Notes under the pieces: model-generated
What the model saw: only the letters and a program-made list of their open reading frames with translations
Told to the model about the DNA's origin: nothing
Database searches by the model: none
In this document: one piece after another, positions 24,540-33,193 of the stretch
How positions within the stretch are numbered: the stretch's first letter is position 1
How the letters are laid out: the number at the start of each line of letters is the position of its first letter
Position numbers and translations under genes: made by a program
NCBI RefSeq assembly: GCF_000725805.1
Contig: NZ_KL647132.1
Location: forward strand, 1 to 64,000
Source of the DNA: Streptomyces xanthophaeus
GTDB taxonomy: Bacteria; Actinomycetota; Actinomycetes; Streptomycetales; Streptomycetaceae
Reading direction: 5' to 3'
DNA: 64,000 bases

Positions 24540-25283
24540 ATGCCGCTGACCTCGCCCCGGCGCTCCGCACTCGTCGACCAGGTGATCGCCCAGCTGCGGA
24601 ACCAGATCACCTCCGGCGAGTGGCCCGTGGGCTCCCGCATCCCCACCGAGCCGGAGCTCGTGGAACTGATGGGCGTCGCCCGCAACACCGTCCGCGAGGC
24701 CGTCCGGGCGCTCGCGCACAACGGGCTCCTCGACATCCGGCAGGGTTCGGGCACGTACGTGCTGGCGACCAGCGAGCTGGCCGGGGTGATGCACCGGCGC
24801 TTCGCGGGGGCCGAGCCGCGCCACATCGCGGAACTGCGCTCGACGCTGGAGTCCTCGGCGGCCCGGCTGGCGGCGGAGCGCCGCACCGCGCGGGACCTCG
24901 TACAGCTGGACGCCCTGCTGGCCCGGCGCGAGGAGGCCTGGGCGGGCGGGGACGCGGAGGTGTTCGTGGCGGCGGACGTGAGCCTGCACATGGCCGTGGT
25001 GACGGCCTCGCACAACGAGGTGCTGATCGAGCTGTACGCGGACCTCGGGGAGCTGGTGGCCGACTGGCTGCGGACGGACGTCGGGACCGAACTGGACCCG
25101 GCCTCGCATCTGGACCACTCCCGGCTGATCGAGGCGATCCGGCGGGGGGACGGGGACGCGGCGGCCTCCGAGGCGGCCGGCTACCCGTTCGTCTGCCTCG
25201 GCCAGGACACGGAGGCGACCGCCCCGGGCGCGGGCACGGGCGCGAGCGCGAGCGCGGGCGCCGTCACGCGCGCCGGTGGCTGA
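24540..25283 (+). CDS. FadR/GntR family transcriptional regulator
   Basis: A 247-residue repressor. The N-terminal winged helix (about 8-75) reads IAQLRNQITSGEWPVGSRIPTEPELVELMGVARNTVREAVRAL; the C-terminal all-helical FCD ligand-binding domain (about 90-225) has the conserved metal/ligand residues in DVSLHMAVVTASHNEVL. It probably represses itself and the divergent MFS exporter in response to a small carboxylate. ATG 24540 is preceded by GAGAGGA. The C-terminal Gly/Ala/Ser tail is low complexity. Its last 20 bases overlap the convergent exported-protein gene. Confidence 0.93.
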   Translation: MPLTSPRRSALVDQVIAQLRNQITSGEWPVGSRIPTEPELVELMGVARNTVREAVRALAHNGLLDIRQGSGTYVLATSELAGVMHRRFAGAEPRHIAELRSTLESSAARLAAERRTARDLVQLDALLARREEAWAGGDAEVFVAADVSLHMAVVTASHNEVLIELYADLGELVADWLRTDVGTELDPASHLDHSRLIEAIRRGDGDAAASEAAGYPFVCLGQDTEATAPGAGTGASASAGAVTRAGG

Positions 25284-25692
25284 CCCAGGCGGAGCGGACT
25301 TCCTTCCAGCAGCGCCCGGCGAGCGCCACCCGCCCGGCCGGGCCGACGGCCACGGGGGCGGCGTCCCCGTCCACGTCCCACCAGCGGTCGCATTCCACGT
25401 GCAGCGTGACCAGGTCGGTCTCCGGATAGCTGTTGAGGCAGTACGCCGTCACCTGTGACCCGCTGATCTCGGTGTCGCAGTCCGCCCCGAAGAGTTCACG
25501 TCCGGCGCCCGGCGCGGGCCGTACGGGTGGCTCCGCGGGGATCTCCGTCAGGTCGACCACCGCCGGGGCGGCCTCGGAACCGGACGCCGGCTCGCCGCCC
25601 GCGGGCTCCGCGGCGGCCCCGGGGACCAGGAGGCCGGTCAGGATCACGGAGGTGACCAGCAGCGATACCCCTCGGCTCGGTCTCGCGCGCAC
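25264..25692 (-). CDS. Small exported protein of unknown function
   Basis: A 142-residue protein with signal peptide VRARPSRGVSLLVTSVILTG LLVPGAAA (split here for length) and a mature domain with four cysteines (FGADC, TAYC, HVEC, GRCW) that could form two disulfides. I do not recognise the family. GTG 25692 is preceded by GGAGGAGGT, a strong ribosome-binding site, so I call it a separate gene. The same frame continues without a stop upstream into the truncated fabI, so an automatic caller could fuse the two. Confidence 0.7.
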   Translation of the reverse strand: MRARPSRGVSLLVTSVILTGLLVPGAAAEPAGGEPASGSEAAPAVVDLTEIPAEPPVRPAPGAGRELFGADCDTEISGSQVTAYCLNSYPETDLVTLHVECDRWWDVDGDAAPVAVGPAGRVALAGRCWKEVRSAWVSHRRA

Positions 25693-26679
25693 TCCTACCT
25701 CCTCCCCGCAGGAGCCGGGAAGATCCCGACTTGGACAGTTTGCAGGCATCTGTCCTGGTTTTCGACTCGGGAAGATCCGGTCAGACGGCGCACATCTGAT
25801 CGAGCACCAGCTACGGCCCGGCCCCCCGCCCGGCCTCCGGTCCCCGCCCCGGGCCGCACTGCGGACCCGCTCGCGCGAACGGCGGGGGGGGGCGCCCCCC
25901 GCCCAACGCGGGCAGGCCCCCCCCCACTCGGCCTGGGTGGGCAGCCGGTACCCGTCGGCGTCGAGGTCCGACCCGCGGGAGCCGAGGCGGTACACGGGGG
26001 CGCCGGTCGGCTCCGGGTCGCTCATGTCCCACTCCAGCATCGAGCGGGAGTTCCAGACCTCGGCCAGCTCGCCGAAGCCGGGGATGGACTTGGCGGCCAT
26101 CGAGCCGATCGGACCGGCCGAGACCAGGTTGCAGCGGATGTTCTCCTTGCCCAGGTCACGGGCCAGGTAGCGGCTGGTGGCCTCCAGTGCGGCCTTGGCC
26201 GGGCCCATCCAGTCGTACTGCGGCCAGGCGAACTGCGCGTCGAAGGTGAGGCCGACGATGGCCGCGCCCTCCGCCGGGAAGAGCGGCTTGCAGGCCATGG
26301 CCAGCGACTTCAGCGAGAACGCGGAGACGTGCATGGCCGTGGCCACCGACTCGAACGGCGTGTTCAGGAAGTTGCCGCCGAGGGCGTCCTGCGGGGCGAA
26401 GCCGATCGAGTGGACGACGCCGTCGAGGCCGCCGAGCTCGTCACGGACGAGACCCTCCAGGCGGGCCAGGTGCTCGTCGTTGGTGACGTCGAGCTCGATC
26501 ACCTTGACCGGCTTGGGCAGCTTCTTGGCGATGCGCTCGGTCAGCGACGGGCGCGGCCACGCGGTGAGGATGACCTCGGCGCCCTGCTCCTGGGCCAGCC
26601 GGGCCGTGTGGAAGGCGATGGAGGACTCCATCAGCACACCCGTGATGAGGACGCGCTTGCCCTCGAGAATTCCACTCAT
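25264..26679 (-). CDS. fabI: Chimeric fabI reading frame (enoyl-ACP reductase, C-terminus lost)
   Basis: Residues 1-225 (26679 down to about 26005) are a normal FabI: ITGVLMESSIAFHTARLAQE, HSIGFAPQ, the catalytic QYDWMGPAKAAL segment with Tyr and Lys, NLVSAGPIGSMAAKSI and WNSRSMLEWDMSDPEPT. The expected ending (LLSDWFPKTTGEIxHVDGG, about 30 residues) is missing. Instead the frame enters an FGE-sulfatase-like fragment, then filler, then the small exported protein, giving 471 codons. FabI reduces enoyl-ACP in fatty-acid elongation and is normally about 255 residues. It lies 5 bases after fabG. Function is doubtful; a misassembly is a serious alternative. Confidence 0.7.
   Translation of the reverse strand: MSGILEGKRVLITGVLMESSIAFHTARLAQEQGAEVILTAWPRPSLTERIAKKLPKPVKVIELDVTNDEHLARLEGLVRDELGGLDGVVHSIGFAPQDALGGNFLNTPFESVATAMHVSAFSLKSLAMACKPLFPAEGAAIVGLTFDAQFAWPQYDWMGPAKAALEATSRYLARDLGKENIRCNLVSAGPIGSMAAKSIPGFGELAEVWNSRSMLEWDMSDPEPTGAPVYRLGSRGSDLDADGYRLPTQAEWGGACPRWAGGAPPRRSRERVRSAARGGDRRPGGGPGRSWCSIRCAPSDRIFPSRKPGQMPANCPSRDLPGSCGEEVGVRARPSRGVSLLVTSVILTGLLVPGAAAEPAGGEPASGSEAAPAVVDLTEIPAEPPVRPAPGAGRELFGADCDTEISGSQVTAYCLNSYPETDLVTLHVECDRWWDVDGDAAPVAVGPAGRVALAGRCWKEVRSAWVSHRRA
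25693..25905. other. Junction filler between the FGE fragment and the exported-protein gene
   Basis: 213 bases. It has a 9-G run (25884-25892) facing C tracts, a direct repeat CGGGAAGATC (25716-25725 and 25768-25777), and the inverted repeat GGACAG ... CTGTCC (25733-25755), a possible operator of the exported-protein gene. No gene is seen. Confidence 0.6.
25906..26004 (-). pseudogene. Fragment of a formylglycine-generating (FGE-sulfatase) domain gene fused to fabI
   Basis: Directly after the FabI residues DPEPT the frame reads PVYRLGSRGSDLDADGYRLP and then TQAEW. PVYR...ADGYRLPTxAEWEYACR is the hallmark of the SUMF1/EgtB-type FGE-sulfatase domain, which oxidises a sulfatase cysteine to formylglycine. 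Only about 33 residues remain; the next expected Glu-Tyr reads Gly-Gly, and downstream homology is lost in G and C runs. It is a remnant or a junction artefact, not a functional gene. Confidence 0.6.
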
Positions 26680-26684
26680 GGTGA

Positions 26685-27404
26685 TCAGTGACCCATGCCC
26701 AATCCGCCGTCAACGGGAATGACGGCTCCGGTGATGTACGCGGCGTCGTCGGACGCCAGGAAGCTGACGGCTGCCGCGATCTCCTCGGGCTGCGCGTAGC
26801 GGGCGAGCGGCACCTGGGCCACGATGCCCGCGCGCTGCTCGTCGGTGAGCACCTTCGTCATGTCCGTGTCCACGAAGCCCGGGGCGACGACGTTGAAGGT
26901 GATGTTCCGGGAGCCCAGCTCACGCGCGAGCGACCGGGCGAAGCCGACCAGTGCCGCCTTGGAGGCGGCGTAGTTGGCCTGGCCCGCCGAACCGAGCAGT
27001 CCGACGACCGAGGAGATCAGGACGACGCGGCCCTTCTTGGCACGGAGCATGCCACGGTTCGCGCGCTTGACCACGCGGAAGGTGCCGGTGAGGTTCGTGT
27101 CGACGACCGAGGCGAAGTCCTCCTCGGACATGCGCATCAGCAGCGTGTCCTTGGTGATGCCGGCGTTGGCCACCAGCACCTCGACGTTGCCGTGCTTGTC
27201 CTCGATCTCCTTGTAGGCCTGCTCCACCTGCTCGGAGTCGGTGATGTCGCAGCGGACCGCCAGCACGCCCAGGGAGGTCAGCGCCTCCGGCGGCTCGCCG
27301 GACCGGTACGTGATGGCGACCTTGTCTCCGGCCTCCGCAAAGGCACGGGCGATGGCGAGGCCGATGCCCCGGTTTCCTCCGGTGACGAGAACCGAGCGGC
27401 TCAA
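26685..27404 (-). CDS. fabG: 3-oxoacyl-ACP reductase FabG
   Basis: A 239-residue SDR that reduces beta-ketoacyl-ACP in the fatty-acid elongation cycle. It has TGGNRGIG, NAG in LVANAGIT, catalytic Ser in VVLISSVVG, and the NYAASK Tyr/Lys pair. The sequence MSRSVLVTGGNRGIG, directly upstream of fabI, is the conserved mabA-inhA arrangement of actinobacteria. TTG 27404 is the start, 8 bases after AAAGGG. Its promoter probably includes the TATAGG near 27447 on the minus strand. Start codon and gap suggest coupling to fabI. Confidence 0.95.
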   Translation of the reverse strand: MSRSVLVTGGNRGIGLAIARAFAEAGDKVAITYRSGEPPEALTSLGVLAVRCDITDSEQVEQAYKEIEDKHGNVEVLVANAGITKDTLLMRMSEEDFASVVDTNLTGTFRVVKRANRGMLRAKKGRVVLISSVVGLLGSAGQANYAASKAALVGFARSLARELGSRNITFNVVAPGFVDTDMTKVLTDEQRAGIVAQVPLARYAQPEEIAAAVSFLASDDAAYITGAVIPVDGGLGMGH

Positions 27405-27589
27405 CGGATCACCCTTTCGCTCAGCGGTCTGATTACCAAAAACCTATAGGTCGTACCGCCCGGACGGAGAATCGGGCTCCGACAGGGCCTTGCGACGGGC
27501 TCTGTCGAGTCCCTACAGAAAGATGTAGGCACAAGGGCCCCGAGCGCGACATGATCGGGGCGACCGGCCCCGACCCCGGGAGGACTTCC

Positions 27590-29113
27590 GTGGCCCATTC
27601 CATCGACGCGGCATTCACCGCGCTGCCCCTGCGGGCGCTCGCCGACGCGGCGCTCGCCCGGGCGCGCGCGCTGGGTGCCGATCATGCCGACTTCCGGCTG
27701 GAACGCATTCGCAGCGCCTCCTGGCGGCTCCGTGACGCCAAGCCCTCCGGCGGGTCCGACACCACCGACCTCGGGTACGCGGTCCGCGTGGTGCACGGGG
27801 GCAGCTGGGGCTTCGCCTCCGGAGTGGACCTGACCATGGACGCCGCTGCCAAGGTGGCCTCGCAGGCCGTGGCCATGGCCAAGCTGTCGGCCCAGGTGAT
27901 CAAGGCAGCCGGGTCGGACGAGCGGGTGGAGCTCGCCGAGGAGCCGGTGCACGCGGACCGGACCTGGATCTCCGCCTACGACGTGAACCCCTTCGAGGTG
28001 CCGGACGCGGAGAAGGCGGCCCTGCTGGCCGACTGGAGCGCGCGGCTGCTGGCGGCCGACGGGGTGGCCCACGTGGACGCCTCGCTGCTCGCCGTGCACG
28101 AGAACAAGTTCTATGCCGACACCGCGGGCACCTCGACCACCCAGCAGCGGGTGCGGATCCACCCGCAGCTGACGGCGGTCGCCGTGAACGGCACGACCGG
28201 CGAGTTCGACTCGATGCGCACGATCGCCCCGCCCGCCGGGCGCGGCTGGGAGTACCTGACCGGCACCGGCTGGGACTGGGACTCCGAGCTGGAGCAGATC
28301 CCGGGCCTGCTGGCCGAGAAGATGCGGGCGCCGAGCGTGCAGGCCGGGCGCTACGACCTGGTCGTGGACCCCTCGAACCTGTGGCTGACCATCCACGAGT
28401 CCATCGGCCACGCCACCGAGCTCGACCGGGCGCTGGGCTACGAGGCGGCGTACGCGGGGACCTCCTTCGCCACCTTCGACCAGCTGGGCAAGCTGAAGTA
28501 CGGCTCCCCGATCATGAACGTGACGGGGGACCGCACTGCCGAGCACGGTCTGGCCACCGTCGGCTTCGACGACGAGGGCGTGCAGGGGCAGAGCTGGGAC
28601 CTGGTCAAGGACGGCACCCTGGTCGGCTACCAGCTGGACCGGCGGATCGCGAAGCTGACCGGGCTGGGCCGCTCCAACGGCTGCGCGTACGCCGACTCCC
28701 CCGGGCACGTCCCGGTGCAGCGGATGGCGAACGTCTCGCTCCAGCCGGATCCGGGCGGGCTCTCGACCGAGGACCTGATCGGCGGGGTCGAGCGCGGGAT
28801 CTACGTGGTCGGCGACCGCTCCTGGTCGATCGACATGCAGAGGTACAACTTCCAGTTCACCGGCCAGCGGTTCTTCCGGATCGAGAACGGCAAGCTGGCC
28901 GGGCAGCTGCGCGACGTGGCGTACCAGGCCACGACCACCGAGTTCTGGGGCTCGATGGAGAAGCTCGGCGGCCCGCAGACCTACGTCCTGGGCGGCGCGT
29001 TCAACTGCGGCAAGGCCCAGCCGGGCCAGGTCGCGGCCGTCTCGCACGGCTGCCCGTCCGCACTCTTCCGCGACGTGAACATCCTGAACACCACGCAGGA
29101 GGCCGGGCGATGA
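27590..29113 (+). CDS. tldD: TldD family metallopeptidase
   Basis: A 507-residue TldD-type protease subunit. The zinc motif is in [17 protein letters not shown] (HExxxH plus a downstream Glu), close to the HEAVGH of E. coli TldD; the flanking [22 protein letters not shown] is also conserved. TldD forms a heterodimer with TldE/PmbA that degrades unfolded peptides and matures some ribosomal peptides and toxins. The start is GTG 27590 behind GGGAGGA, 5 bases away. Its stop overlaps the tldE start (ATGA), so the two are translationally coupled. It is divergent from fabG. Confidence 0.95.
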   Translation: MAHSIDAAFTALPLRALADAALARARALGADHADFRLERIRSASWRLRDAKPSGGSDTTDLGYAVRVVHGGSWGFASGVDLTMDAAAKVASQAVAMAKLSAQVIKAAGSDERVELAEEPVHADRTWISAYDVNPFEVPDAEKAALLADWSARLLAADGVAHVDASLLAVHENKFYADTAGTSTTQQRVRIHPQLTAVAVNGTTGEFDSMRTIAPPAGRGWEYLTGTGWDWDSELEQIPGLLAEKMRAPSVQAGRYDLVVDPSNLWLTIHESIGHATELDRALGYEAAYAGTSFATFDQLGKLKYGSPIMNVTGDRTAEHGLATVGFDDEGVQGQSWDLVKDGTLVGYQLDRRIAKLTGLGRSNGCAYADSPGHVPVQRMANVSLQPDPGGLSTEDLIGGVERGIYVVGDRSWSIDMQRYNFQFTGQRFFRIENGKLAGQLRDVAYQATTTEFWGSMEKLGGPQTYVLGGAFNCGKAQPGQVAAVSHGCPSALFRDVNILNTTQEAGR

Positions 29114-30510
29114 GCTCGTCTATTCGAACCACCAAGCCGCACGAGATCGTCGAGCGGGCCCTGGAGCTGTCCACCGCCGACGGCTGCGTCGTCATCGCCG
29201 ACGAGGAGTCGAGCGCCAACCTGCGCTGGGCGGGCAACGCGCTCACCACCAACGGCGTCACCCGCGGCCGGACCCTGACGGTCATCGCCACGGTCGACGG
29301 CAAGGAGGGCACGGCCTCGGGGGTCGTCTCGCGCTCCGCCGTCACCGCCGAGGACCTGGAGCCGCTGGTGCGGGCCGCCGAGGCGGCCGCGCGCGGGGCC
29401 GGTCCGGCGGAGGACGCCCAGCCGCTGGTGACCGGCACCCCGGCCTCCCCGGACTTCACCGACGCCCCGGCCGAGACCTCCTCCGCGGTGTTCGCGGACT
29501 TCGCCCCGGCCCTCGGCGAGGCCTTCGCCCGGGCCCGCGCGGGCGGCCGGGAGCTGTACGGCTTCGCCAACCACGAGCTGGTCTCCACCTACCTCGGCAC
29601 CTCCACGGGCCTGCGGCTGCGCCACGACCAGCCCAACGGCACCCTGGAGCTCAACGCCAAGTCCCCGGACCGGCTGCGCTCGGCCTGGGCGGGCCGCTCC
29701 ACCCGGGACTTCAAGGACGTGGACCCCACGGCCCTGGACGCGGAGCTCGCCGTACGCCTGGGCTGGGCCGAGCGGAAGATCGACCTGCCCGCCGGGCGGT
29801 ACGAGACCCTGCTGCCGCCCACGGCCGTGGCCGACCTGCTGATCTACCAGATGTGGTCGGCGGCGGCCCGGGACGCGGTGGAGGGCCGGACGGTCTTCTC
29901 CAAGCCCGGTGGCGGCACCCGGCTCGGCGAGCGGCTCTCCGAGCTCCCGCTGACCCTGCGCAGCGACCCGAACGCGCCGGGCCTGGAGTCCGCGCCGTTC
30001 GTGATCGCCCACAGCTCGGGCGACGACGCGTCCGTCTTCGACAACGGGCTGCCGGTCCCGGTGACCGAGTGGATCCAGGGCGGCGAGCTGAAGCGGCTGA
30101 CCACGACCCGGCACAGCGCCGCCCTGACCGGGCAGCCGCTCTCCCCCGGCTTCGGGAACCTGACGCTGGACGCGGGCGGCGAGAAGTCCCTGGAGGAGAT
30201 GGTGGCGGACACCGAACGGGGCCTGCTGCTGACCTGCCTCTGGTACATCCGCGAGGTGGACCCGGCCACCCTGCTGCTCACGGGGCTGACCCGGGACGGC
30301 GTCTACCTGGTGGAGAACGGGCAGGTCGTGGGCGAGGTGAACAACTTCCGCTTCAACGAGTCCCCGGTGGACCTGCTGTCGCGGGCCTCGGAGGCCGGCC
30401 GGACCGAGAAGACCCTGCCGCGCGAGTGGAGCGACTGGTTCACCCGGGCCGCGATGCCCGCGCTGCGCATCCCGGACTTCAACATGAGCTCGGTCAGCAA
30501 GGGCGTCTGA
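29110..30510 (+). CDS. TldE/PmbA family peptidase subunit
   Basis: A 466-residue partner of TldD. It shares the TldD/PmbA fold (two domains, C-terminal half with [26 protein letters not shown]), but the zinc-binding HExxxH is absent, as in PmbA/TldE, which is the non-catalytic subunit. It begins at ATG 29110 within the TldD stop codon (ATGA overlap), so the two chains are made in equal amounts. tyrS follows 62 bases downstream. Confidence 0.93.
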   Translation: MSSSIRTTKPHEIVERALELSTADGCVVIADEESSANLRWAGNALTTNGVTRGRTLTVIATVDGKEGTASGVVSRSAVTAEDLEPLVRAAEAAARGAGPAEDAQPLVTGTPASPDFTDAPAETSSAVFADFAPALGEAFARARAGGRELYGFANHELVSTYLGTSTGLRLRHDQPNGTLELNAKSPDRLRSAWAGRSTRDFKDVDPTALDAELAVRLGWAERKIDLPAGRYETLLPPTAVADLLIYQMWSAAARDAVEGRTVFSKPGGGTRLGERLSELPLTLRSDPNAPGLESAPFVIAHSSGDDASVFDNGLPVPVTEWIQGGELKRLTTTRHSAALTGQPLSPGFGNLTLDAGGEKSLEEMVADTERGLLLTCLWYIREVDPATLLLTGLTRDGVYLVENGQVVGEVNNFRFNESPVDLLSRASEAGRTEKTLPREWSDWFTRAAMPALRIPDFNMSSVSKGV

Positions 30511-30572
30511 CCCACCTAGACTGGGTCTTCGCCTGTAGCGCGACCCCCATCCTCCGAAGGAGCCGAGAAACC

Positions 30573-31838
30573 GTGACGGACATCGTCGACGAACTGAAGT
30601 GGCGCGGGCTCTTCGCCCAGTCCACCGATGAAGAAGCGCTGCGCAAGGCGTTCGCGGACGGTCCGGTCACGTTCTATTGCGGCTACGACCCCACCGCGGC
30701 CTCGCTGCACGTGGGGCACCTGGTGCAGGTCCTCACCATGCGCCGGCTCCAGCTGGCCGGGAACCGGCCGCTGGCGCTGGTCGGCGGGGCCACCGGCCAG
30801 ATCGGTGACCCGCGTCCGACCGCCGAGCGCACCCTGAACGACCCGGCGGTCATCGCGGAGTGGGTCAACCGGCTGCGGTCGCAGATCGAGCCGTTCCTGT
30901 CCTTCGAGGGCGAGAACGCGGCCGTGCTGGTGAACAACCTGGACTGGACGGCGGGCATGTCCGCCATCGAGTTCCTGCGCGACATCGGCAAGCACTTCCG
31001 CGTCAACAAGATGCTGACGAAGGACTCGGTCGCCAAGCGGCTGGAGTCCGACCAGGGCATCAGTTACACGGAGTTCAGCTACCAGCTGCTCCAGGGGATG
31101 GACTTCCTGGAGCTGTACCGGCGCCACGGCTGCGTGCTCCAGCAGGGCGGATCCGACCAGTGGGGCAACCTGACGGCCGGTCTCGACCTGATCCACCGGG
31201 TGGAGCCGGGCGCGGTCGTGCACGCGATGGCGACCCCGCTGATGGTCAAGGCGGACGGCACCAAGTTCGGCAAGACCGAGGGCGGGGCCGTCTGGCTCGA
31301 CCCGGAGATGACCACGCCGTACGCGTTCTACCAGTTCTGGCTGAACGTGGACGACCGGGACATCTCCACCTACATGCGGATCCTGTCGTTCCAGAGCCGT
31401 GAGGAGCTGGAGGCGCTGGAGGCGCAGACCGCCGAGCGGCCGCAGGCGCGCGCCGCCCAGCGGGCGCTGGCGGAGGAGCTGACGACCCTGGTGCACGGCG
31501 CGGACCAGTGCGCCGCCGTGATCGCCGCGTCGAAGGCGCTGTTCGGCCAGGGCGAGCTCACCGAGCTGGACGAGGCCACGCTGGCCGCGGCCCTGTCCGA
31601 GCTGCCGCACGCCCAGGTGGCCGAGCTCGGCCAGGTCGTGGACCTGCTCGCCGAGACGGGTCTGGTCGCGAGCAAGTCGGCCGGGCGCCGCACCGTGAAG
31701 GAGGGCGGGGCCTACGTGAACAACGTGAAGGTCACCGCCGAGGACGCGGTGCCCGCCCGGGAAGAGCTGCTGCACGGCCGCTGGCTGGTGCTGCGCCGGG
31801 GCAAGAAGAACCTGGCCGCGGTCGAGGTCACGGGCTGA
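30573..31838 (+). CDS. tyrS: Tyrosyl-tRNA synthetase
   Basis: A 421-residue class I aminoacyl-tRNA synthetase. The HIGH-type motif is HVGHL in [16 protein letters not shown]; the KMSKS equivalent is KFGKT in [13 protein letters not shown]; the tyrosine pocket includes [17 protein letters not shown] and [12 protein letters not shown]-terminal S4 RNA-binding domain (about 355-420) ends [18 protein letters not shown]. The start is GTG 30573, 10 bases after GAAGGAG. No T-box leader is visible in the short upstream gap. Terminated by a 26-bp hairpin. Confidence 0.97.
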   Translation: MTDIVDELKWRGLFAQSTDEEALRKAFADGPVTFYCGYDPTAASLHVGHLVQVLTMRRLQLAGNRPLALVGGATGQIGDPRPTAERTLNDPAVIAEWVNRLRSQIEPFLSFEGENAAVLVNNLDWTAGMSAIEFLRDIGKHFRVNKMLTKDSVAKRLESDQGISYTEFSYQLLQGMDFLELYRRHGCVLQQGGSDQWGNLTAGLDLIHRVEPGAVVHAMATPLMVKADGTKFGKTEGGAVWLDPEMTTPYAFYQFWLNVDDRDISTYMRILSFQSREELEALEAQTAERPQARAAQRALAEELTTLVHGADQCAAVIAASKALFGQGELTELDEATLAAALSELPHAQVAELGQVVDLLAETGLVASKSAGRRTVKEGGAYVNNVKVTAEDAVPAREELLHGRWLVLRRGKKNLAAVEVTG

Positions 31839-31847
31839 TCCTCGGGT

Positions 31848-31904
31848 GAACGGCGCGGGGGCCGGTGCGGACACGTCGTGTCCGCACCGGCCCCCGCGCC
31901 GTTC
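31848..31904. terminator. Very strong bidirectional hairpin after tyrS
   Basis: A perfect 26-bp inverted repeat with a 3-base loop GTC: left arm 31849-31874, right arm 31878-31903. It separates convergent tyrS and the GlsB gene and would terminate both. Confidence 0.9.
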
Positions 31905-31923
31905 CGCCTGCTCTGCCGCCCTG

Positions 31924-32199
31924 TCAGGTCGTTCTCTTGTTGCCCCTCAGCCCCATGTACACCATGTCGCCGAGGCCGACGAGCAGGACGGCTCCGGCCA
32001 GTTGCAGCAGGTGCCGGATCCAGTCGATGCCCTTGGTGTCATTGACGCCGATCCACGTGGCGACGGCGTTGCCGAGGACGCCGCCGAGGATGCCGAAGAT
32101 CGCGGTCATCCAGAGGGGCTGGTGCTGCTTGCCCGGCAGGATCAAGCGGGCGATGAGCCCCAGCACCAAACCGACGATGATCGCCCACAACCAATGCAT
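31924..32199 (-). CDS. GlsB/YeaQ/YmgE family stress-response membrane protein
   Basis: A 91-residue protein with three hydrophobic segments. It has the family's Gly-rich motifs: IIVGLVLGLIARLILPGKQ and AIFGILGGVLGNAVATWIG. Members are transglycosylase-associated stress proteins of the inner membrane with no defined biochemical activity. The start at ATG 32199 has GGAGGAGG 5 bases before it. It is monocistronic between two strong signals: divergent from the DUF3099 gene and convergent with tyrS. Confidence 0.9.
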   Translation of the reverse strand: MHWLWAIIVGLVLGLIARLILPGKQHQPLWMTAIFGILGGVLGNAVATWIGVNDTKGIDWIRHLLQLAGAVLLVGLGDMVYMGLRGNKRTT

Positions 32200-32375
32200 G
32201 TCGCCTCCTCCGGCGCGATGTGCGCATGTGCGGCCAGTCTCAACCCGCGCGGCGAACGGCGCATTTCGGGCAGGGCTGTACGGAGGACACCCCCTCTCCC
32301 CACCTCCGGACGGGCGGCGTACCGTGGAGGGGGTCCGGGCCTGGGTGCGCCCGGCGGGCGATCGGGTGGTGGAGC

Positions 32376-32717
32376 GTGCAGCGGACGAAGCGGCAGAAGC
32401 AGGGCGGAGCCGAGGTCTTCCGGATCACGGGCGCACGGATGGGGCTCGCCGAGGACGTGCGGGGCCGTCAGCGACGCTACGTGATCTCGATGGTCATCCG
32501 GACCCTGTCGGTCATCGCGACCGTGGTCCTGTGGAACGTGGAACGCCACGTGGCGGTCGTGACGCTCGTCGCGGGTGCGCTGCTGCCCTACGTCGCCGTG
32601 GTCATCGCCAACGCGGGCCGCGAGTCGACCCCCTCCCTGCCCTCCCACTTCGTCCCGGCCCCGGTCCGTCCGGCCCTCGGAGCAGGAAACCTCAAGAAAA
32701 GCTCAGATCAATCATGA
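32376..32717 (+). CDS. DUF3099 domain-containing membrane protein
   Basis: A 113-residue protein. The family core reads VFRITGARMGLAEDVRGRQRRYVISM followed by two hydrophobic helices (TLSVIATVVLWNV and VVTLVAGALLPYVAVVIA; the first quoted core is given in full only by position, residues 12-37). A Pro/Ser tail follows. DUF3099 proteins are small actinobacterial membrane proteins without known function. GTG 32376 is my start; GGTGGAG lies very close upstream, so an internal ATG near 32439 remains possible. Confidence 0.75.
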   Translation: MQRTKRQKQGGAEVFRITGARMGLAEDVRGRQRRYVISMVIRTLSVIATVVLWNVERHVAVVTLVAGALLPYVAVVIANAGRESTPSLPSHFVPAPVRPALGAGNLKKSSDQS

Positions 32718-32793
32718 AGTTCCGGTGCACTACACCGGGTCCTGCGTGACATACTGCCTACGCGCTCCGCATCCCCCGTCGGAGCGACGGACC

Positions 32794-32829
32794 GACGCCG
32801 GGCAGCTCCCCCCGTGGCTGCCCGGCGTC
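32794..32829. terminator. Hairpin terminator after the DUF3099 gene
   Basis: Perfect 13-bp inverted repeat GACGCCGGGCAGC (32794-32806 with 32817-32829), loop of 10 bases, just before the next gene's promoter. Confidence 0.7.
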
Positions 32830-32851
32830 GCCCTTCCGGTCCGGGGCTTTG

Positions 32852-32863
32852 TAGGGTTGAGCC
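32852..32863 (+). promoter_or_regulatory. Probable leaderless promoter -10 box (TAGGGT)
   Basis: TAGGGT (32852-32857) lies 6 bases before GTG 32864, so transcription should start at the GTG itself. No ribosome-binding site is present. Confidence 0.55.
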
Positions 32864-33109
32864 GTGATTTCCCCTGACTCCCCCGGCACCGAAGAACCCA
32901 CCTGCTCCGCCAAGGGCTGCCGTGACACGGCCGTCTGGGTCCTGGCGTGGAACAACCCGAAGCTGCACACGCCCGAGCGCCGCAAGACCTGGCTGGCGTG
33001 CGAGGAGCACCGTGAGAGCCTCTCCCAGTTCCTCGGCGTCCGCGGCTTCCTGAAGGACGTCGTGAAGATCGACGAGTGGGTCCAGCCGGAGGGCTCGGAA
33101 CGCACCTGA
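32864..33109 (+). CDS. Small conserved protein with a possible zinc site
   Basis: An 81-residue actinobacterial hypothetical. Cys14 and Cys19 (CSAKGC) and the later CEEH (Cys46, His49) could form a zinc site. The rest is TAVWVLAWNNPKLHTPERR and SQFLGVRGFLKDVVKIDEW. No function is known to me. GTG 32864 is a likely leaderless start. The gene is convergent with moaA, which it also neighbours in S. coelicolor as I remember it. Confidence 0.75.
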   Translation: MISPDSPGTEEPTCSAKGCRDTAVWVLAWNNPKLHTPERRKTWLACEEHRESLSQFLGVRGFLKDVVKIDEWVQPEGSERT

Positions 33110-33193
33110 GCGGCGCCGCACCGCACCGCACCCGTACGCGCGCGGGCCCCGGCCTCAGGGCCGGGGCTCGCGGTGTCATGCCGGCCGGGCCGG

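Noticed and set aside
25600-26100. Insertion sequence or phage as cause of the fabI junction
   Set aside because: No terminal inverted repeats, target-site duplication, transposase or integrase sequence was seen.
30511-30572. T-box leader for tyrS
   Set aside because: The gap is only 62 bases, too short for a T-box, and has no antiterminator motif.
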